DNA of 64,000 nucleotides from Calonectria ilicicola (GCA_020809705.1 CP085828.1:3720001-3784000); one strand, 5' to 3'. Positions 34,093 through 46,619 are shown, counted from the first letter of the stretch. Numbers and translations are program-made. Notes: generated by a model not told the origin, from the sequence alone.

Positions 34093-34923
34093 ATGCCTAC
34101 GATCACACTGAAGGATGGTGTTGAGCTGTACTACAAGGACTGGGGCAACCCAGAGGGCGAAGTAGTCCTCTTCTCACACGGCTGGCCGCTCAACAGTGAT
34201 AACTGGGAGAATCAAATGTTTTTTCTCGGCAACAAGGGCTACCGCGTCATCGCACACGACCGCCGTGGTCACGGCCGATCCAGTCAGCCCTGGGACGGCA
34301 ATGACCTCAGCACGTACGCAGACGACCTCCACCAGTTGATTGAGCACCTCGATCTCAAGAACTTCACCATGGTTGGTCACTCGACAGGCGGCGGTGAGGT
34401 CGCACGCTATGTGGGCAAGTACGGCACCGGGCGGGCCAAGAAGGCCATCCTAGTCGGCGCTATCACGCCCTACATGCTCCAAACGGCGAGCAACCCGGAG
34501 GGCACACCGCTCAGCGTCTTTGACGGCTTCCGTGAAGCCATGGTCAAGGATCGGGCGCAGTTCTTCCTCGATGTTGCCAGCGGGCCCTTCTTCGGCTTCA
34601 ACCGGCCTGGGGTGCAGCGCAGCGAGGGCCTAGTGCAGAGCTGGTATGTGTCTGGGATGCAGGCGGGTTTCAAGAATGCATATGATTGCATTAAGGCGTT
34701 TTCGGAGACGGACCTAACGGAGGACCTGAAGAAGATGGACATCCCCGTTCTGCTGCTCCACGGCGAGGACGATCAGGTTGTGCCCATCCAGGCCTCGGCG
34801 CACAAGGCGGCAACAGTCCTGCCGCAGGGCACGCTAAACGTTTATCCTGGGGGGTCGCATGCACTGCCTAATATGAACGTGGATGAGGTTAATAACGATA
34901 TCCTGGCGTTTCTGAAGGCGTGA
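34093..34923 (+). CDS. Alpha/beta hydrolase, non-heme chloroperoxidase type
   Basis: This is a single-exon protein of 276 residues, the usual length for cofactor-free chloroperoxidases and related esterases. The nucleophile elbow is GHSTGG with Ser97, the acid is Asp227 in HGEDDQVVP, and the base is His256 in GGSHALP. The oxyanion-side motif SHGWPLN (28-34) and the [10 protein letters not shown] strand-turn (54-63) are also present. Family members hydrolyse esters and can form peracids that halogenate in the test tube; the natural substrate is not known. No signal peptide is visible, so it is probably cytosolic. The absence of introns, the length and the motif wording resemble bacterial homologues closely, so an old transfer is possible, though such genes are also widespread in fungi. 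The start is the ATG at 34093; codons further upstream in the frame are not ATG. Confidence 0.92.
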   Translation: MPTITLKDGVELYYKDWGNPEGEVVLFSHGWPLNSDNWENQMFFLGNKGYRVIAHDRRGHGRSSQPWDGNDLSTYADDLHQLIEHLDLKNFTMVGHSTGGGEVARYVGKYGTGRAKKAILVGAITPYMLQTASNPEGTPLSVFDGFREAMVKDRAQFFLDVASGPFFGFNRPGVQRSEGLVQSWYVSGMQAGFKNAYDCIKAFSETDLTEDLKKMDIPVLLLHGEDDQVVPIQASAHKAATVLPQGTLNVYPGGSHALPNMNVDEVNNDILAFLKA

Positions 34924-37900
34924 TGAATGAATTGCAGCTGCTGAAGAATGAAAGGGCATGTCGTTGATAGCGTTGGTGTAAACGATTGGACCAGAATGAT
35001 AACGGCTTCATCGACGGTGGAGGGAGCATTACACCGGTCTGAGCAGGACAGTACGATAGTCACGTCAATATCATACTTACATGCGTGCTAAAACCCTCTG
35101 ATATCTAACCGCTGGTGCCCTGGCCTCAGACAGCATTGGAAAGGAACCACGCTGAGCTGCCGCTCAACCGACATCCATGCAACCAGCCATGAGGATGGTG
35201 AGCCAATACAATGTGCGCCGTCACCACACGACCAGCTGGAGCTCCGCTTCCCCAGATTCTCCCGCCCGGCACGGCACGGCAAAGTCGGAAAGATGCTCTA
35301 CGTACAGCCAGTTGAACTTTTTTTTATTATCGCTACTGTCTGCATACAAATTCGAATCCAAATGTCACGCGATTGCTCGTGGATGGGGTGGTTCTGGGGC
35401 CACAACGACTCATGGGACCCAGCGCCACCAGTCGAGCATGAATAAGTCAGAGGTTGGAATGGGGGAGCAAGGGCCGGCTCGGCATCAAGAGCAATGTGAC
35501 CGAAACAAAATGCGGCCGAGAAGGGCTGCACTCAGGAACACACTACAGCGAGAGACAGTGCTGAGGCGCTTCTCTCTTACTGGGCCGCCAGCAAGGCCCC
35601 AGGAGCAAGCCCAGCCAGCCAGATGGCATGCCCATGTGTCAGCGGTTAAAGTCATAGCTTTGGCACAGAGTTTTAGTAGCACCAGCACGGAACGGTATCT
35701 GTACGCGGTCGAGGATCCCGCTGCGCTTGGATGCAAGTACTCTTTGTACATTTGATTTGAGACCAAAAAAAGCAGGGTCCACGGTTCGAGCCGAGTGGCC
35801 GGCGCGCCCAATCAGCGAGGCGGTAGAGCGATGGAAACGAGAGAGGGAGCCCAAGGGCCGACAATCAGGCTGTGCTCTTGGCGGGCTGCATCTTGGCAAT
35901 GGGGGGAGAGATTGGGAAATCTGGTGGAGAGCGTAGTGCTTATTCCAGCCCTGGCAGCTCCAAAACAGACGCCATCATGGCCCTTGTGTTATGCGCAATG
36001 AGTGAGACGCTGTTGCACAAAGTGAATGAATGGAATATGGCCCAGTGTCTTTTTTCTGGGGCCACTTCTCAAGGTGCGGCGGCGGTTGTTAGTTCTGGAA
36101 TGAAACGCGGTACTTGGCCTCTTCCGCAAGGTACACCGAAAGCGTCGAGGTACAAATGCAGCCAGTTGCTTTTTGGGCTTGGTGGCGTCGTCGATATCTT
36201 AGAGAGGGAGGCGTCTTATCTACTCCATGTGATTTGGCGTTTTGGTGATTAATGCGCCGAGGGAGGGTGTGGGGATAGTGAGGAGAGGGGTGTCCAGCGC
36301 GAAAGGGTGCCTCTGTCCAATGATGGGGCATTTGCACGTTGACCAGAATAGTCATCCTTTGAACAGCATGTGGTGCTTGTCATCATCTTTTCGATGATTG
36401 GGTTGAAGACTGGAGCTTTTGTTTAGCTCAGGATTGCATTTCTTCTTCTTTCTTTTTTTTCTTTTCTTTTTTGTCTTTACTCCATACCCGGGTGGGGGTT
36501 TTTCCCATAGTAGCTGTCTGCGGATGGAGTTTGAAATGTTGGCAGCAATCACACGACAAAAAACCTGACACCGAAACCATGGGGAATCCTAGATGCAAAG
36601 TTCGCTCTCGCATTCACCAATCTCGACTCCAATAGCCGCCCGTGTGCGCGCCGTTAGTTTCGGGCCTTTGGCGCAAAGAAGAATCGCTGTCAATGTAGTA
36701 TTTCTGCCGACATTGTCTTCCGGGCATGCCGTTGCGCCGTTGAATCCCCTCGTCGCTGCCGAGTGCGCTCGCGGTCGGTCAGTTCTGCCGTCTGGGCAAT
36801 GCCGGGCCGACGGCTGTAAAATTCGTCAATCTTATCATGTAAATCCTTTCCAGGGCAGGAAGTGGCTCGCCCATTTCGCGCCGACTGTGGCCTTTCACAG
36901 CTGTCAGGGTGATCCTCAAGGGGGTCTTGGGCCACGGGAAATGTAGTATCGCAGGTGGGGAGAGGTCTTCGTAGGGTAGAAAAAAAAAAGCTATTCCTTC
37001 GTCATCGCGATGACCAAGTTTACAAGAACGACGCGGCGGGCTGTTCCCTACAAGGCTTAGACAAACCGCTTTGTTGCTTCAACTAACATCCATCCTAGTC
37101 TGCTAGGGAAATACGAAGGCAAATTTAGAGCCGCATGCAACCCGAAAAGCTAGAACTGCCGTGAAGAAGGTTGGCATCCGGTTCGCGTTGCTAAGTTCAA
37201 CCGAGGTAGCCCACGGAGCAAGACGTCAATCAAGAAGAGAAATTAAATACTAAAAAGCGGGGAGCGTATGTTTGAATATCCTCCTCTGAAACTGAATCGA
37301 ATGGTCCGTCTTCACCAAAACGGGGAGGAGGGGAAAAGAAAGAAAAATTATTACAAAATACATTTTGGTTAGGTGAAGTTGTTGGATGTCTGTGCCCATG
37401 TATTTCACCGCATTAGATGCCGAAGGGGTGTGAGAGGCCGTGGGTGGGTTCAGGGTCGTGGGTGGCTGCTTTCTGTTATCATTTGGGCTGACGGTGGTGT
37501 GCCATTTTTGTTCTTTTGTCTCAGCCGTCCGCTTCTACTGGCCTGTAAAAATTGAAATGCAAGTCAGCACGTTGAGTAATGCTTGTTTGCTGTAGTATTT
37601 TTGGGTGGTAGCAACGCTTGCACCATTACTAACCACGCTCGCATGCCCGGTAGACGGATGAGGTCGACATTACATACATGCATACATGGCAGACACACAC
37701 AAACACCATGTTACACGCGCACACAGACATACACAGGGACATGGGAAGCAAGTCATTATTATTAGACTCGGTTGCAGCTAGACAAGGATTCGTTTTTGGC
37801 TCTTTCCGGGGAAGGCCAGGTGCACTCGTGGGAGAGATGTGCGTGCAGGGCTGGCAGGCATTCGAATCACGGAATGAAACGGTGTGCTTATCAGGAATCA

Positions 37901-40900
37901 ACCTCCCTTTGGAAGATCGACCCCCTGACTCTGGTTTGCAGCAAGAGAACCCCCACGGGTTTCGGAAGTAGAGTACCGTCACGCCTCGCTGTTGTGTCAC
38001 ATTAATCAAGCCTTACCAACAGTGTCTTGTTGCGTCAGCTTCAACACCAAACAAGCCTTGGCCCGTCGATGCACTAGACGACTCGTTACCCACTCGGGCG
38101 CGTAAGGAGAATTAGATCCGAGAGAGCACATGTAGGCCTTTCCTGGACTTTTGTTTCCCCAGGACGGCTAATTGCGGCATCGTCCATGACTACTGTGCAA
38201 TGTAGTGTAGTCAGGCAGGGGTGGCCTGGTTGGGGCTGCTGGCTTCGCTGCCCTTGGTCCGTGGGTCAAGGCTGGCGGCGGTTGAAGATGAAGGAATAGA
38301 GAGAGGTGATGAGATCGCATCACGAGATGCTTTCACCTAAGCCAGTGGCCTATCCTGCGGTCTTGCGTGGCTCCGAGGGGACGGCCGGCCTCCGCCCCAC
38401 TGAAAGGCACCCACTAAAAGGCACTTGGTTGTATCCACTGTGTCCACTGTGAGCCCCAGGAATTGGGGACTTCACCAATGGGCTGGGACCGGAGTCTGTC
38501 CGGAAAGAAACGCAATGCTTCTTCTCCAAGATCCGGTCCCAGAAAAAGAAGAGGCACAAGTAGGGGGAAAAAAAAACCAAACTAAGAGATAAAAAATAGT
38601 AAAGAAAATTGACACCATGTCAGATTTTTCTTTTTGACAGCCGGAAGGACTAGTTTTCCTTTTGAAGAATTTTCATCGGACCTTTTCTTTGCTTTTTGGT
38701 GGGAAGGGAAAAAACGGGGGGGGCGGATTGTGGCTGCTTTGGGTAATGGACCGTTGTAATATGGCGATATCTGAGTGCGCTGTGAGATAGTAGAGATAAA
38801 TAAGACACTGTGTTGTAAATATGTATGTAGCTGATGCAGGGCCAAGGCGCCAGGCTGCAGTGTGCGGTACAAGTGGGAGCACCTGAAGATACTTGGCACT
38901 GGCCCTTGAATAACACTGCGCATCTATCCCGGGCCGGGATCACCGGTTAACTTTCTGTCCTTTTTTCATTGTGACGGCGGTGATAGACACCTGCTGCTTC
39001 CTCTGACCGACACGGAATTAACGGCGATTTTTCTAGGATTTTAATTTTTTTATCCTCCGTTTTATCTTTAGGGATGCAAGTGCAGTGGCGGTCTGATGAA
39101 TGCCTGTCAAGCCAGTGTGCATATATGTACGTATAGCGGGATGTACCGTGCTGGGGAATTTAGTGATTTGCGTGTTGGACCGTATGTGGCTTCTGACGTA
39201 GACATGCACATGTATGTCTTGGCGCATCCACCCGACTTGTAAAAGCATCCATCCCGCCGAGCATTGTAAATTGCTTGTTAGGTGGGTGAACGGGGGCCGC
39301 GTTGCTCAATAGTCCATCCCATCTTCTTTCTCACTGCTCTCATTCTCAGCAAATACTTGATCCCCCATTTCACCCCTTGGACAGGGCACACACGCGATGG
39401 ACATGACGTGACAGGGGGGATTGCTACCGGGACGCATCCGGGCGGGTTAGGACCAAGCTACGCACAGTCACTCACTCACACGCTCCCTCGCTCCATCAAT
39501 CAATCAGGCGAAGCGTCCCTCCATTTGCAAGATCAAAGAATCAATCCAGAAGTGATTAAGGTTCTGCAGTGGTAAGGAGGCTTGGGCTCTAGAACAGGCC
39601 TCTCCACCTCTATTTGTCACTGCGTCCCAGGGGAAATGGCTACAAGAGCACAGTCCGTTGCGTGCCCCGATTTGATTACTTGGTGTTGACGGGATGAGGG
39701 CTGGCTAGTCAGGATTGGACATCCTGACTCTTTTTATTCTGTCAAACCTATTCCTCATCCACGTCACTTGCTTCACGTCCTTTGGCCAACGACCTCAAAC
39801 CCCCCATGTCTAGCCGCAAACCCAAGCCACACGCCCAGAGACGGACAGGAACAAGGCACGACTGCTCCGGACGGCTCTTGCGGAACATGACAGTATCAAC
39901 CAACACCCGAGTCAACGGCACCAAACGACACATTCTTTCCCGTCATCGTTTCTCGCCCCTTCTCCACACTCGGGCACCCGATGCTTTGAGGTTCTTAGTG
40001 CCAAGCCTGGATGCCCTCGGCCTCGACACTGTCGTCCTAGCAAGTCATTTAGCTCCGGGTGTCTCCATATCTCTATCTTTGACCTTCTCTCCTCTGGTCC
40101 ATCCCCACTTGGGCCTTCGATCTTTCTCCTCACCCATCAATCATCTGCGTCTCCATCTTCCCCATCTGCTCCCCCTCCCCCTCCCGGTGTCCATCCCCGT
40201 CTCAGTCCAGCCCAGTCAGTCCCCATCCACGTCCGTTCCCCCCAAAGAGCCTCGCCTGCCTGTCTACCTGCTCGCCTTGCCCTGCGCGCACTCCGGAGTA
40301 TACAGTTGCTTTCTATCTAGCCTCCCCGTCCTCGTCAAAAGAGGAAATCATCCATAGCGGCCCCGTCCAGTGCATACCCACCCCCCGGAGGATCCTCCAT
40401 CTCCATCGCGGACGGGGTAACCTGCTTCCTCGGCGGCCAGGGCAAGACCGGCCGCGATAACCAGACCTGTTCCATTCCGCCCACAGGCTCGGGAGAAATC
40501 GCACAAACGTCTCCTCTGGTCAATAGCCATCCCACAAAGCCATTACACTTTCAAAAGTGTCAAAGGTTTTTAAGCATCACGGCCTCCACCACTCTGGGCC
40601 CTCCCCATCCCGGAGACATACCGAAGACCGCTCCCGTACCCCCGGCTGGGCTGGACTCCCACCCTGGTCCGGCTCCCTGCTCGCCCACGCCGGCCTCCCA
40701 TTGCTCGACACCCCAGGACACGCCCTGGATCACCCTTGGTGGATGCCCCTCGTATCTCTTACCCCAGAGTGTCCTCTCGCGTCGCGCACCGCTATCTCTC
40801 TGGGCTCGCCCACGTTCGCCGCTATCATCCACCCCTGCTACCGTCATCCACGGCCTGTCACTTGCGACCAAAGCCAAAGCCCAGGCACTGAACTTGTGGC

Positions 40901-41365
40901 CATTTGCCTTGGCCGCTCTGCCTTGACTTTTCTGACTTCTGACGCCGCTCCCCTCGTCACTGCCAGCGCTTCGCCTCATCTGGTTGGGTTTGAGCCCTCT
41001 CCCTTTTGCATCTTTGGGTCTCGAATCTCACACGTCCTCTCTTCTCTTTACTTCTGCGATTCCCCCTCCACCCTCTCGGCCGGTTGGAACTCCGCCCGCC
41101 ACCATTCCATTCATCTTCATCAGCGGCCCAGCATATCGCCTTCCCTCACCCACCCTCACTCACCCTCACCCACCTCATCTACACCTGCACCCAAGTAGTC
41201 GCAACCGCTCTCAATCCGTCACCATTCCATCTCCGGCCATTATTCACCGTAAACAAGGGCCGCCTAGCGACCTGGAATCGCAATAACAATTGTACGTCCC
41301 AGGATAGACTTGGGGGTGTTGCTTTCCTGGGTTACACCACTCTCACAACATCCTCCCCCTCCACC
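34924..41365. other. 6.4-kb gene-poor stretch with a pyrimidine-rich leader before the first C2H2 gene
   Basis: No convincing coding gene is present on either strand. There are T-rich tracts near 36440-36480, an ACACAC/CATACA-rich patch at about 37665-37745, and a long C/T-rich strand from about 39900 to 41300. That C/T-rich strand keeps several frames open without protein-like composition. It is probably promoter plus a long 5' leader, perhaps with introns, of the C2H2 gene at 41366. Confidence 0.55.
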
Positions 41366-43237
41366 ATGGCTCCGGAATCGTGGCCTGAGCCTGATGGCTC
41401 GCCGCAGCAACCGGGCATGTCACAGCAGGACGACTCCCTCGACCGCCAGCTGCTTCGCCATCTCATGAGGCGCTATGGCCGTGAAGGCATTGCGCAGCTC
41501 ATGGAAGAGGAGGCCACCTCGCCCGCCGTTTCCCGTAAGTGCCTCTTAATTTTCGTAGATCTTTTTCTCTTCTCTCGCGGTGCCATGGGATGTGTGTGCA
41601 TAAATGTCTTTAGAGACGAGAAAAAAATGAGATCTTTTTTCTTATTCTGTTGTTTTTGCTTTCTTGGTCTTGCATTAAGTCGACCAACACACAGTTGCTA
41701 ACATGATGTCTCTTTTTTTTTCACACTTGCAGAACATGACGGATCTTCAATCATCTCATCCAGCACATTTTCTTCAGTCAAATCCGAAGATGCCGCCAGT
41801 ATCTTTGATGGCGCAAGCATACGTACATTCTCCTCCGATACCTCCTCTGTCACCGGCAGCATCATCTCTAATGTCTCAGCCCGAACTGCCAAGTTGCTCG
41901 GCCGCAAGTCCCAGTCCTCCGCCGCCTCGATCAAGTCCTCCCACCGAGATGACGATGCCTCCTCAACCACCACGTCCGGCGAGACCACCGCTACCCCGAG
42001 CGGCGCCCCCAAGCAAAAAGGCTCATTCACCTGTGGATTCTGTCGAGAAGAGGATATTCAAAAGACGTGCACGCGCAAAAACGATCTCAAACGCCACATT
42101 GAAGATTTTCACAACATGAATGCGCAGTGGTTCTGCCGACACCGGGGTTGCTCCATGGTCTTTGATTGGCAGACAGCTTACAAGACGCATCTCAAGCAGG
42201 CCCATGGCGGATCGCGCATGACCCTCGACGAAGCCAAGGTCACCCTATGTCCCCAGACGGTCTTCGCCTGTGGTTTCGAGAACTGCTCCCAGGTTTTCGA
42301 GTCTCCGAGCGACGATGACGCTGACTCAACCTTCAAGGAGTTTGTTGGCCATGTAGTGAAGCATTTCGACGAGGGGTCCAACAGTGGAGAATGGACTTAC
42401 TCAGCCCGGATACGCAACTTGTTGAGACAAAGTGGATTGGTGAATGCATGGGCTAACTCGTCTTGGCCCGAGGAAGAGAGGAGCCGCCTGCAGTGGCATC
42501 CCCAGTCAAGTGGGATCATGAGAAAACGACTCGAGACGCGACATCTTGGCGACCTACAGCTCCTGGTCCAATACGCCATTGCGCTTGGCTCGGAGCCCTC
42601 CAGCATTCAGAAATACCGCGAGGACTTCATCACACCCGTCAAAGACGAGTGCCGCCAGCCCATCCCTGGCCACAAATCCCGAGCGCCTCCACTTCCACCA
42701 TCGGCTCCGGCGCCCGACGCCGACCAGTATCAGTTCCGAATTTCGCGGGGGACCAACCCCAACCTGGCCGCCTACCTCGCGTCGCAACGTCGGGTCTATG
42801 TACCCCGACCTGGCCCCGTTCGCTCCGGCCGCTCTGCTCGCCCTCCGCGACACACAGTCCCCACCAACGCTGCACCCCAGGGACAGATGCCCCCCCAGTT
42901 CAGGTACCCCGGCATGCCCACGGCTCCCATGTATGACCCACGACAACAGCAGCAGTTTGCCATGATGACTCAGGCGAACGGCGGCATTATTGCTGAGGAC
43001 TTGAGAAGTCTGCGCTCCATGGCGAGCAGCGACTCGGGACACGATGTAGAGATGGCTGATCAAGACATGATGGATGCCACCTACATGCAGGAGCAACAAC
43101 AAGCGCAGGCCTTTTCCGCCTCGTTTGGTCCCAGTGGCATTCCAAGCCCTGCTCCCGATGTCGTCTGCGTAACCTCAGGGACACCCATGGAGCAGCAAAT
43201 GGCTTTTGCGGGCTTTGATCCCGCTCACGCGTATTAA
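41366..43237 (+). CDS. C2H2-type zinc-finger protein, paralogue of the gene at 62568
   Basis: Exons 41366-41534 and 41733-43237 are joined by a 198-base intron (GTAAGT to TTGCAG, phase 1) and give 557 residues. An N-terminal helix (about 24-46, RQLLRHLMRRYGREGIAQLM) precedes a Ser/Thr-rich linker. Three zinc-finger-like units follow: C157/C160/H178/H183, C191/C196/H209/H214 and C236/C241/H263/H267. The first has a long linker and the third is irregular. A helical region follows the fingers, including LETRHLGDLQLLVQ, and the C-terminus is Pro/Gln-rich. This is a nuclear DNA-binding protein by family logic, with an unknown target. The gene at 62568-64000 has the same order of parts and the same intron position. 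The large non-coding flanks are typical of heavily regulated fungal genes. Confidence 0.86.
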
Positions 43238-44393
43238 TCAGCCCGCGAGCGGGAATCACAGCAATGACCTTGAACACATTCTACACCGGCCGGGAAAAGC
43301 GCTTGTTTCGACGAACTTGTATTACTTTAATGGATAGATTCGGCATCACATTGGGGAGTTGTTTGTTCTTCAGTCACGATGCCAACGGTTTCGAACATGG
43401 CCACATGTGCCAATCATCCATTTCCCTCACATAAAACACCCCCCCATGTACAACATGGAATGCATACACTCTTTCGAGGTCCATTTCCTTATCTGTTTGT
43501 ATATCTCGGCAAACTGGAGCGATGTGCATTTTATTTTTCAGGTTAGGGAGAGAGGCACGGGTACGGCTTACCATGATTTTTTGTTTCCTTTGTTATTTGT
43601 TCGGTTGGTTCTGGGAGTAAGGAAAAACGATAAAACTCCCTGTAGTAGTTTTTTCTTGTTTTTTTAACAATTTTTGGGCAAACATGCCATCTGGAGTTGA
43701 GTACGAATAGGAAGGAGGGCAGGAAGAGAGAGAGTGTGTGTGTGGTATAGTGTGTAGAAGATTTGATACCCCCGAGATTAGGAATGAGAGAGAAGTGCGT
43801 GGTTTGCGAGTACCAAAGCTAGTTTTCAGTTCCTTGTCATGGTGATTCGCCCTTGTCATTTTCGTATTCGCCGATCATTTCTACGCCGCCGGGGGAAAAC
43901 CTCAATGAAAGGTCAATATTGCCCGAAACGTGCCATGTAATACAGTACAACCCTTGAAAGATTGTCCCGTCTCTGCTTTTCCTTCCTATTTCTTGACTAC
44001 CTAGTGGGAAAACAAAATATAAATAAGAAATAATAAAATAAATTAGACGTATGATTTTATTCTAAGGAACATTGTTTATTTATTTTCGGGTGTTGACTTG
44101 GTATTTTGGGCAGTCAAGTTCTGTGTATTGTACGGAGCATTCAGTAGCATTCGCCACCGGCTCGGATGTGGAAGGACCACTTGTTCGGCCCCACTGGAAC
44201 TCGGCTCGGTCCGGACGCGAGTCGCACACGGTCTTGGTTCCGAGAGTAGAAACATGGATAAAGTACTTCGATTCACCCAGTTAAGGCAAATATATGTAGA
44301 TGAATGAAAAAAGGGGGAAATTTTATTTTGCTTGTAATCGGAGTGTGAATACCTCAAGGGTGTATTATTCATAAGCGAAAGAGCGCCCAAGCC
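43238..44393. other. Intergenic stretch before the P450 gene, carrying a MITE
   Basis: It holds the C2H2 3' flank, a TA-flanked miniature element (listed at 43941-44132) and the proximal P450 promoter. GTGTGT repeats lie near 43733-43744. No gene is supported. Confidence 0.55.
43941..44132. mobile_element. Miniature inverted-repeat transposable element, copy 2
   Basis: The left end CAGTACAACCCTTGAAAGAT follows a TA. The right end, read inward, begins CAATACA after a TA. The interior aligns with the reverse complement of the element at 16534-16773: it shares AAAATATAAATAA, an ATTTTATTCTA block and a GCAGT(C/T)(A/G)AGTTCTGTG block. Relative to copy 1 this copy lacks about 40 bases just inside its right end, so the inverted repeat is incomplete there. 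It ends about 260 bases upstream of the P450 start codon and may supply part of its promoter. Confidence 0.72.
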
Positions 44394-46619
44394 ATGGCTT
44401 GTCCATTTACCAACCCGAGCCGTTTGTTCCACGACCTGGCCGCAACACGCAGCCGCCCCGGAGTCGAATACGACGAAAATCTCAGCGGCTTCGTAGTTTC
44501 TCGGTACGATGACATTGTGTCGGTTTTAGATCAGCCAGAGATATTCAGTTCACGTCCCACGGTGCCCGAGTTCCCGCCGCAAGTCAAGGACATTTTTGCC
44601 AACAAAGTTCCCGACAAGGGCACGCTGCTGGCCTGGGACAACCCAGATCATGATCGTCTGCGGAAGAGTGTAGCTTCGTTTTTCGTGCCCCGGCGGCTGA
44701 AGAGATTTGAGCCTGTATTGCGCGCTACTGCTCAGGACTTGATTGACGGATTCGTCGAGAATGGCACCGTCGAGATCAAGAAGAACTTTGCGTTGCCCCT
44801 GCCTCTTCGTACCATTGTCGCCGTTGCGGGCCTAGATCCTGCTCGCTGGGAGTGGATCGGTAGATGTTTGGCCTTATTCGGAGGCATTACAAAGACGGAT
44901 GAGGATGAGGATGTGGGTATCGAGCAAAGGGTACAGGACGTGCTGGATCTTCACGACTACGTTGCTGGGGTCATTGAGGAACGCAAAACAGACAGACGAG
45001 ACGATCTAATCAGTCACATTTGGAACGAGCGCGATGCAGGAAACGTTGAAATGACAGATTATGAGCACTTGGCCATGATCCCAGGTCTCCTGCTAGCAGG
45101 ACACGAGACAACCACAAATTTCCTCTCCATGAGCCTTGCTCACCTTCTTCACTACAAGCTATGGGACGAGGTTTCCAAAAGCGATCAGACTCGCCAAATG
45201 GCAATTGAAGAACTCTTGCGCTACGAATCTGCCATCACCGGGATGCGGCGATTAGTCACTGAAGAAACGACAATAGGCGGAACAAAGATGTCGCCCGGAG
45301 ATAAGCTGTTTGTAGCCTACAACTCTGGTAGTCGGGACGAGACAAAATTCCCTGGTGCAGATAGCATCAACGTCCAGCGTCAGCACCAGACGCAGCATCT
45401 AGGCTTTGGGCGTGGTATTCACGCATGTCTCGGTGCACCGTTTGCACGTCTACTTCTCTGCACGGAGCTTGCCGTCATTCGAGAGCGATTACCAAATCTC
45501 AGACTAGTCACGCCCTATGAGAAAATTCCTTATATTAAGGGGCGAGAAGGGAGGGGCGTCGATGGCATCGTTATTGCGTGGGATCCCCCAGCGGCAGATG
45601 AGGTTTTGAAACGAGGCAGGGTATCCAAGCCGGACTCGGCTATCAAACTCCCCACAAAGCCCCAGGAACAAGAGATGATCGTCGAAACGGCTGCGGAGAT
45701 TGCTACGGGTGTGCTAAGAATCACGCTACGAGGCGTTGATGGAGCCAAGGCTCCTGAATGGACCCCGGGGGCTCACATCGACATCAAAGTAAGCAATTTT
45801 AGGTTCCGCCAGTATTCACTATGTTCTGACCCGGCGGATCGGAGCCGGCTCGAGATTGCGGTGCTTCGAGAAGATGAAGGGCTTGGGGCGTCTCGCCACT
45901 TACACGAAACGGTCAAATCAGGCCACAGCTACGTCGTCCGTGGTCCACGAAATAACTTTAAGTTCGAGCACGGCACGCGGCGAACGGTTTTCGTCGCTGG
46001 CGGCATAGGAATCACGCCAATCAAGACCATGGCGGCTGCCGCGGCTGCTGCTGGCGTAGATTATCATCTCGTCTACCTAGGCCGCTCACGACAGAGTTTG
46101 GCCTATGTGGATGAGCTTATTAAAGCCCATGGTGATCGTGTGACGGTGTGGCCGACCGATGAGCACAGCGGCGCGCGGTTTGATCTCGATTCCTACCTTG
46201 GTGCCGAGGATCCGCAAGGTCTGCGCGTGTACTGCTGCGGACCCGAACGGCTCCTGACTAGCGTAGAGGAAGCGATGGCGGACGCGCCGCTGGGCGTCCT
46301 GCGCATGGAGCGCTTCTCCAACTCCTCCGCCGGCTCAGGAGCCGAAAATAAGGCGTTTGACGTGGTCCTGGCCCACAGCGGACGCACGTTGCGGGTTCCA
46401 GAGGACAGGTCTGTACTAGACGTCATCAATGATGCGGGTGCGGGTATCATGTCGACGTGCAACAAGGGCCTGTGTGGGACATGTGAGGTCCGCGTGCTGG
46501 ACGGGCTACCGGAGCACCGGGATGCGGTTCTAACGCCGCTAGAGAGAATCGAGGGGACGTCAATGATGGCGTGTGTGTCGCGGTGTCGGGGAAAGAAGTT
46601 GACATTGGATTTATGGTGA
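44394..46619 (+). CDS. Self-sufficient cytochrome P450 fused to a phthalate-dioxygenase-type reductase
   Basis: A single intronless frame of 741 residues carries a complete redox chain. The P450 part (1-400) has the I-helix motif AGHETT (235-240), the K-helix ExxR (E273-R276) and the heme loop FGRGIHACLG with ligand Cys345. A linker leads to an FMN-type domain with RQYSLCSDP (472-480), an NAD(P)H domain with VAGGIGITPIKTM (534-546) and CCGP (614-617). The 2Fe-2S domain has Cys689, Cys694, Cys697 and Cys727 (C-x4-C-x2-C-x29-C). This is the domain order of class VII P450s (CYP116B type), soluble monooxygenases best known from bacteria. It should hydroxylate or dealkylate a small substrate using NAD(P)H; the substrate cannot be read from sequence. 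No membrane anchor is present, unlike most fungal P450s. The lack of introns and the bacterial-type fusion suggest transfer. Confidence 0.95.
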   Translation: MACPFTNPSRLFHDLAATRSRPGVEYDENLSGFVVSRYDDIVSVLDQPEIFSSRPTVPEFPPQVKDIFANKVPDKGTLLAWDNPDHDRLRKSVASFFVPRRLKRFEPVLRATAQDLIDGFVENGTVEIKKNFALPLPLRTIVAVAGLDPARWEWIGRCLALFGGITKTDEDEDVGIEQRVQDVLDLHDYVAGVIEERKTDRRDDLISHIWNERDAGNVEMTDYEHLAMIPGLLLAGHETTTNFLSMSLAHLLHYKLWDEVSKSDQTRQMAIEELLRYESAITGMRRLVTEETTIGGTKMSPGDKLFVAYNSGSRDETKFPGADSINVQRQHQTQHLGFGRGIHACLGAPFARLLLCTELAVIRERLPNLRLVTPYEKIPYIKGREGRGVDGIVIAWDPPAADEVLKRGRVSKPDSAIKLPTKPQEQEMIVETAAEIATGVLRITLRGVDGAKAPEWTPGAHIDIKVSNFRFRQYSLCSDPADRSRLEIAVLREDEGLGASRHLHETVKSGHSYVVRGPRNNFKFEHGTRRTVFVAGGIGITPIKTMAAAAAAAGVDYHLVYLGRSRQSLAYVDELIKAHGDRVTVWPTDEHSGARFDLDSYLGAEDPQGLRVYCCGPERLLTSVEEAMADAPLGVLRMERFSNSSAGSGAENKAFDVVLAHSGRTLRVPEDRSVLDVINDAGAGIMSTCNKGLCGTCEVRVLDGLPEHRDAVLTPLERIEGTSMMACVSRCRGKKLTLDLW

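Noticed and set aside
39782..41198. Two long plus-strand frames before the C2H2 gene (39782-40357 and 40557-41198)
   Set aside because: They consist almost only of Pro, Ser, Leu and His, caused by C/T-rich DNA that has few stop codons. This fits a leader, not a protein.
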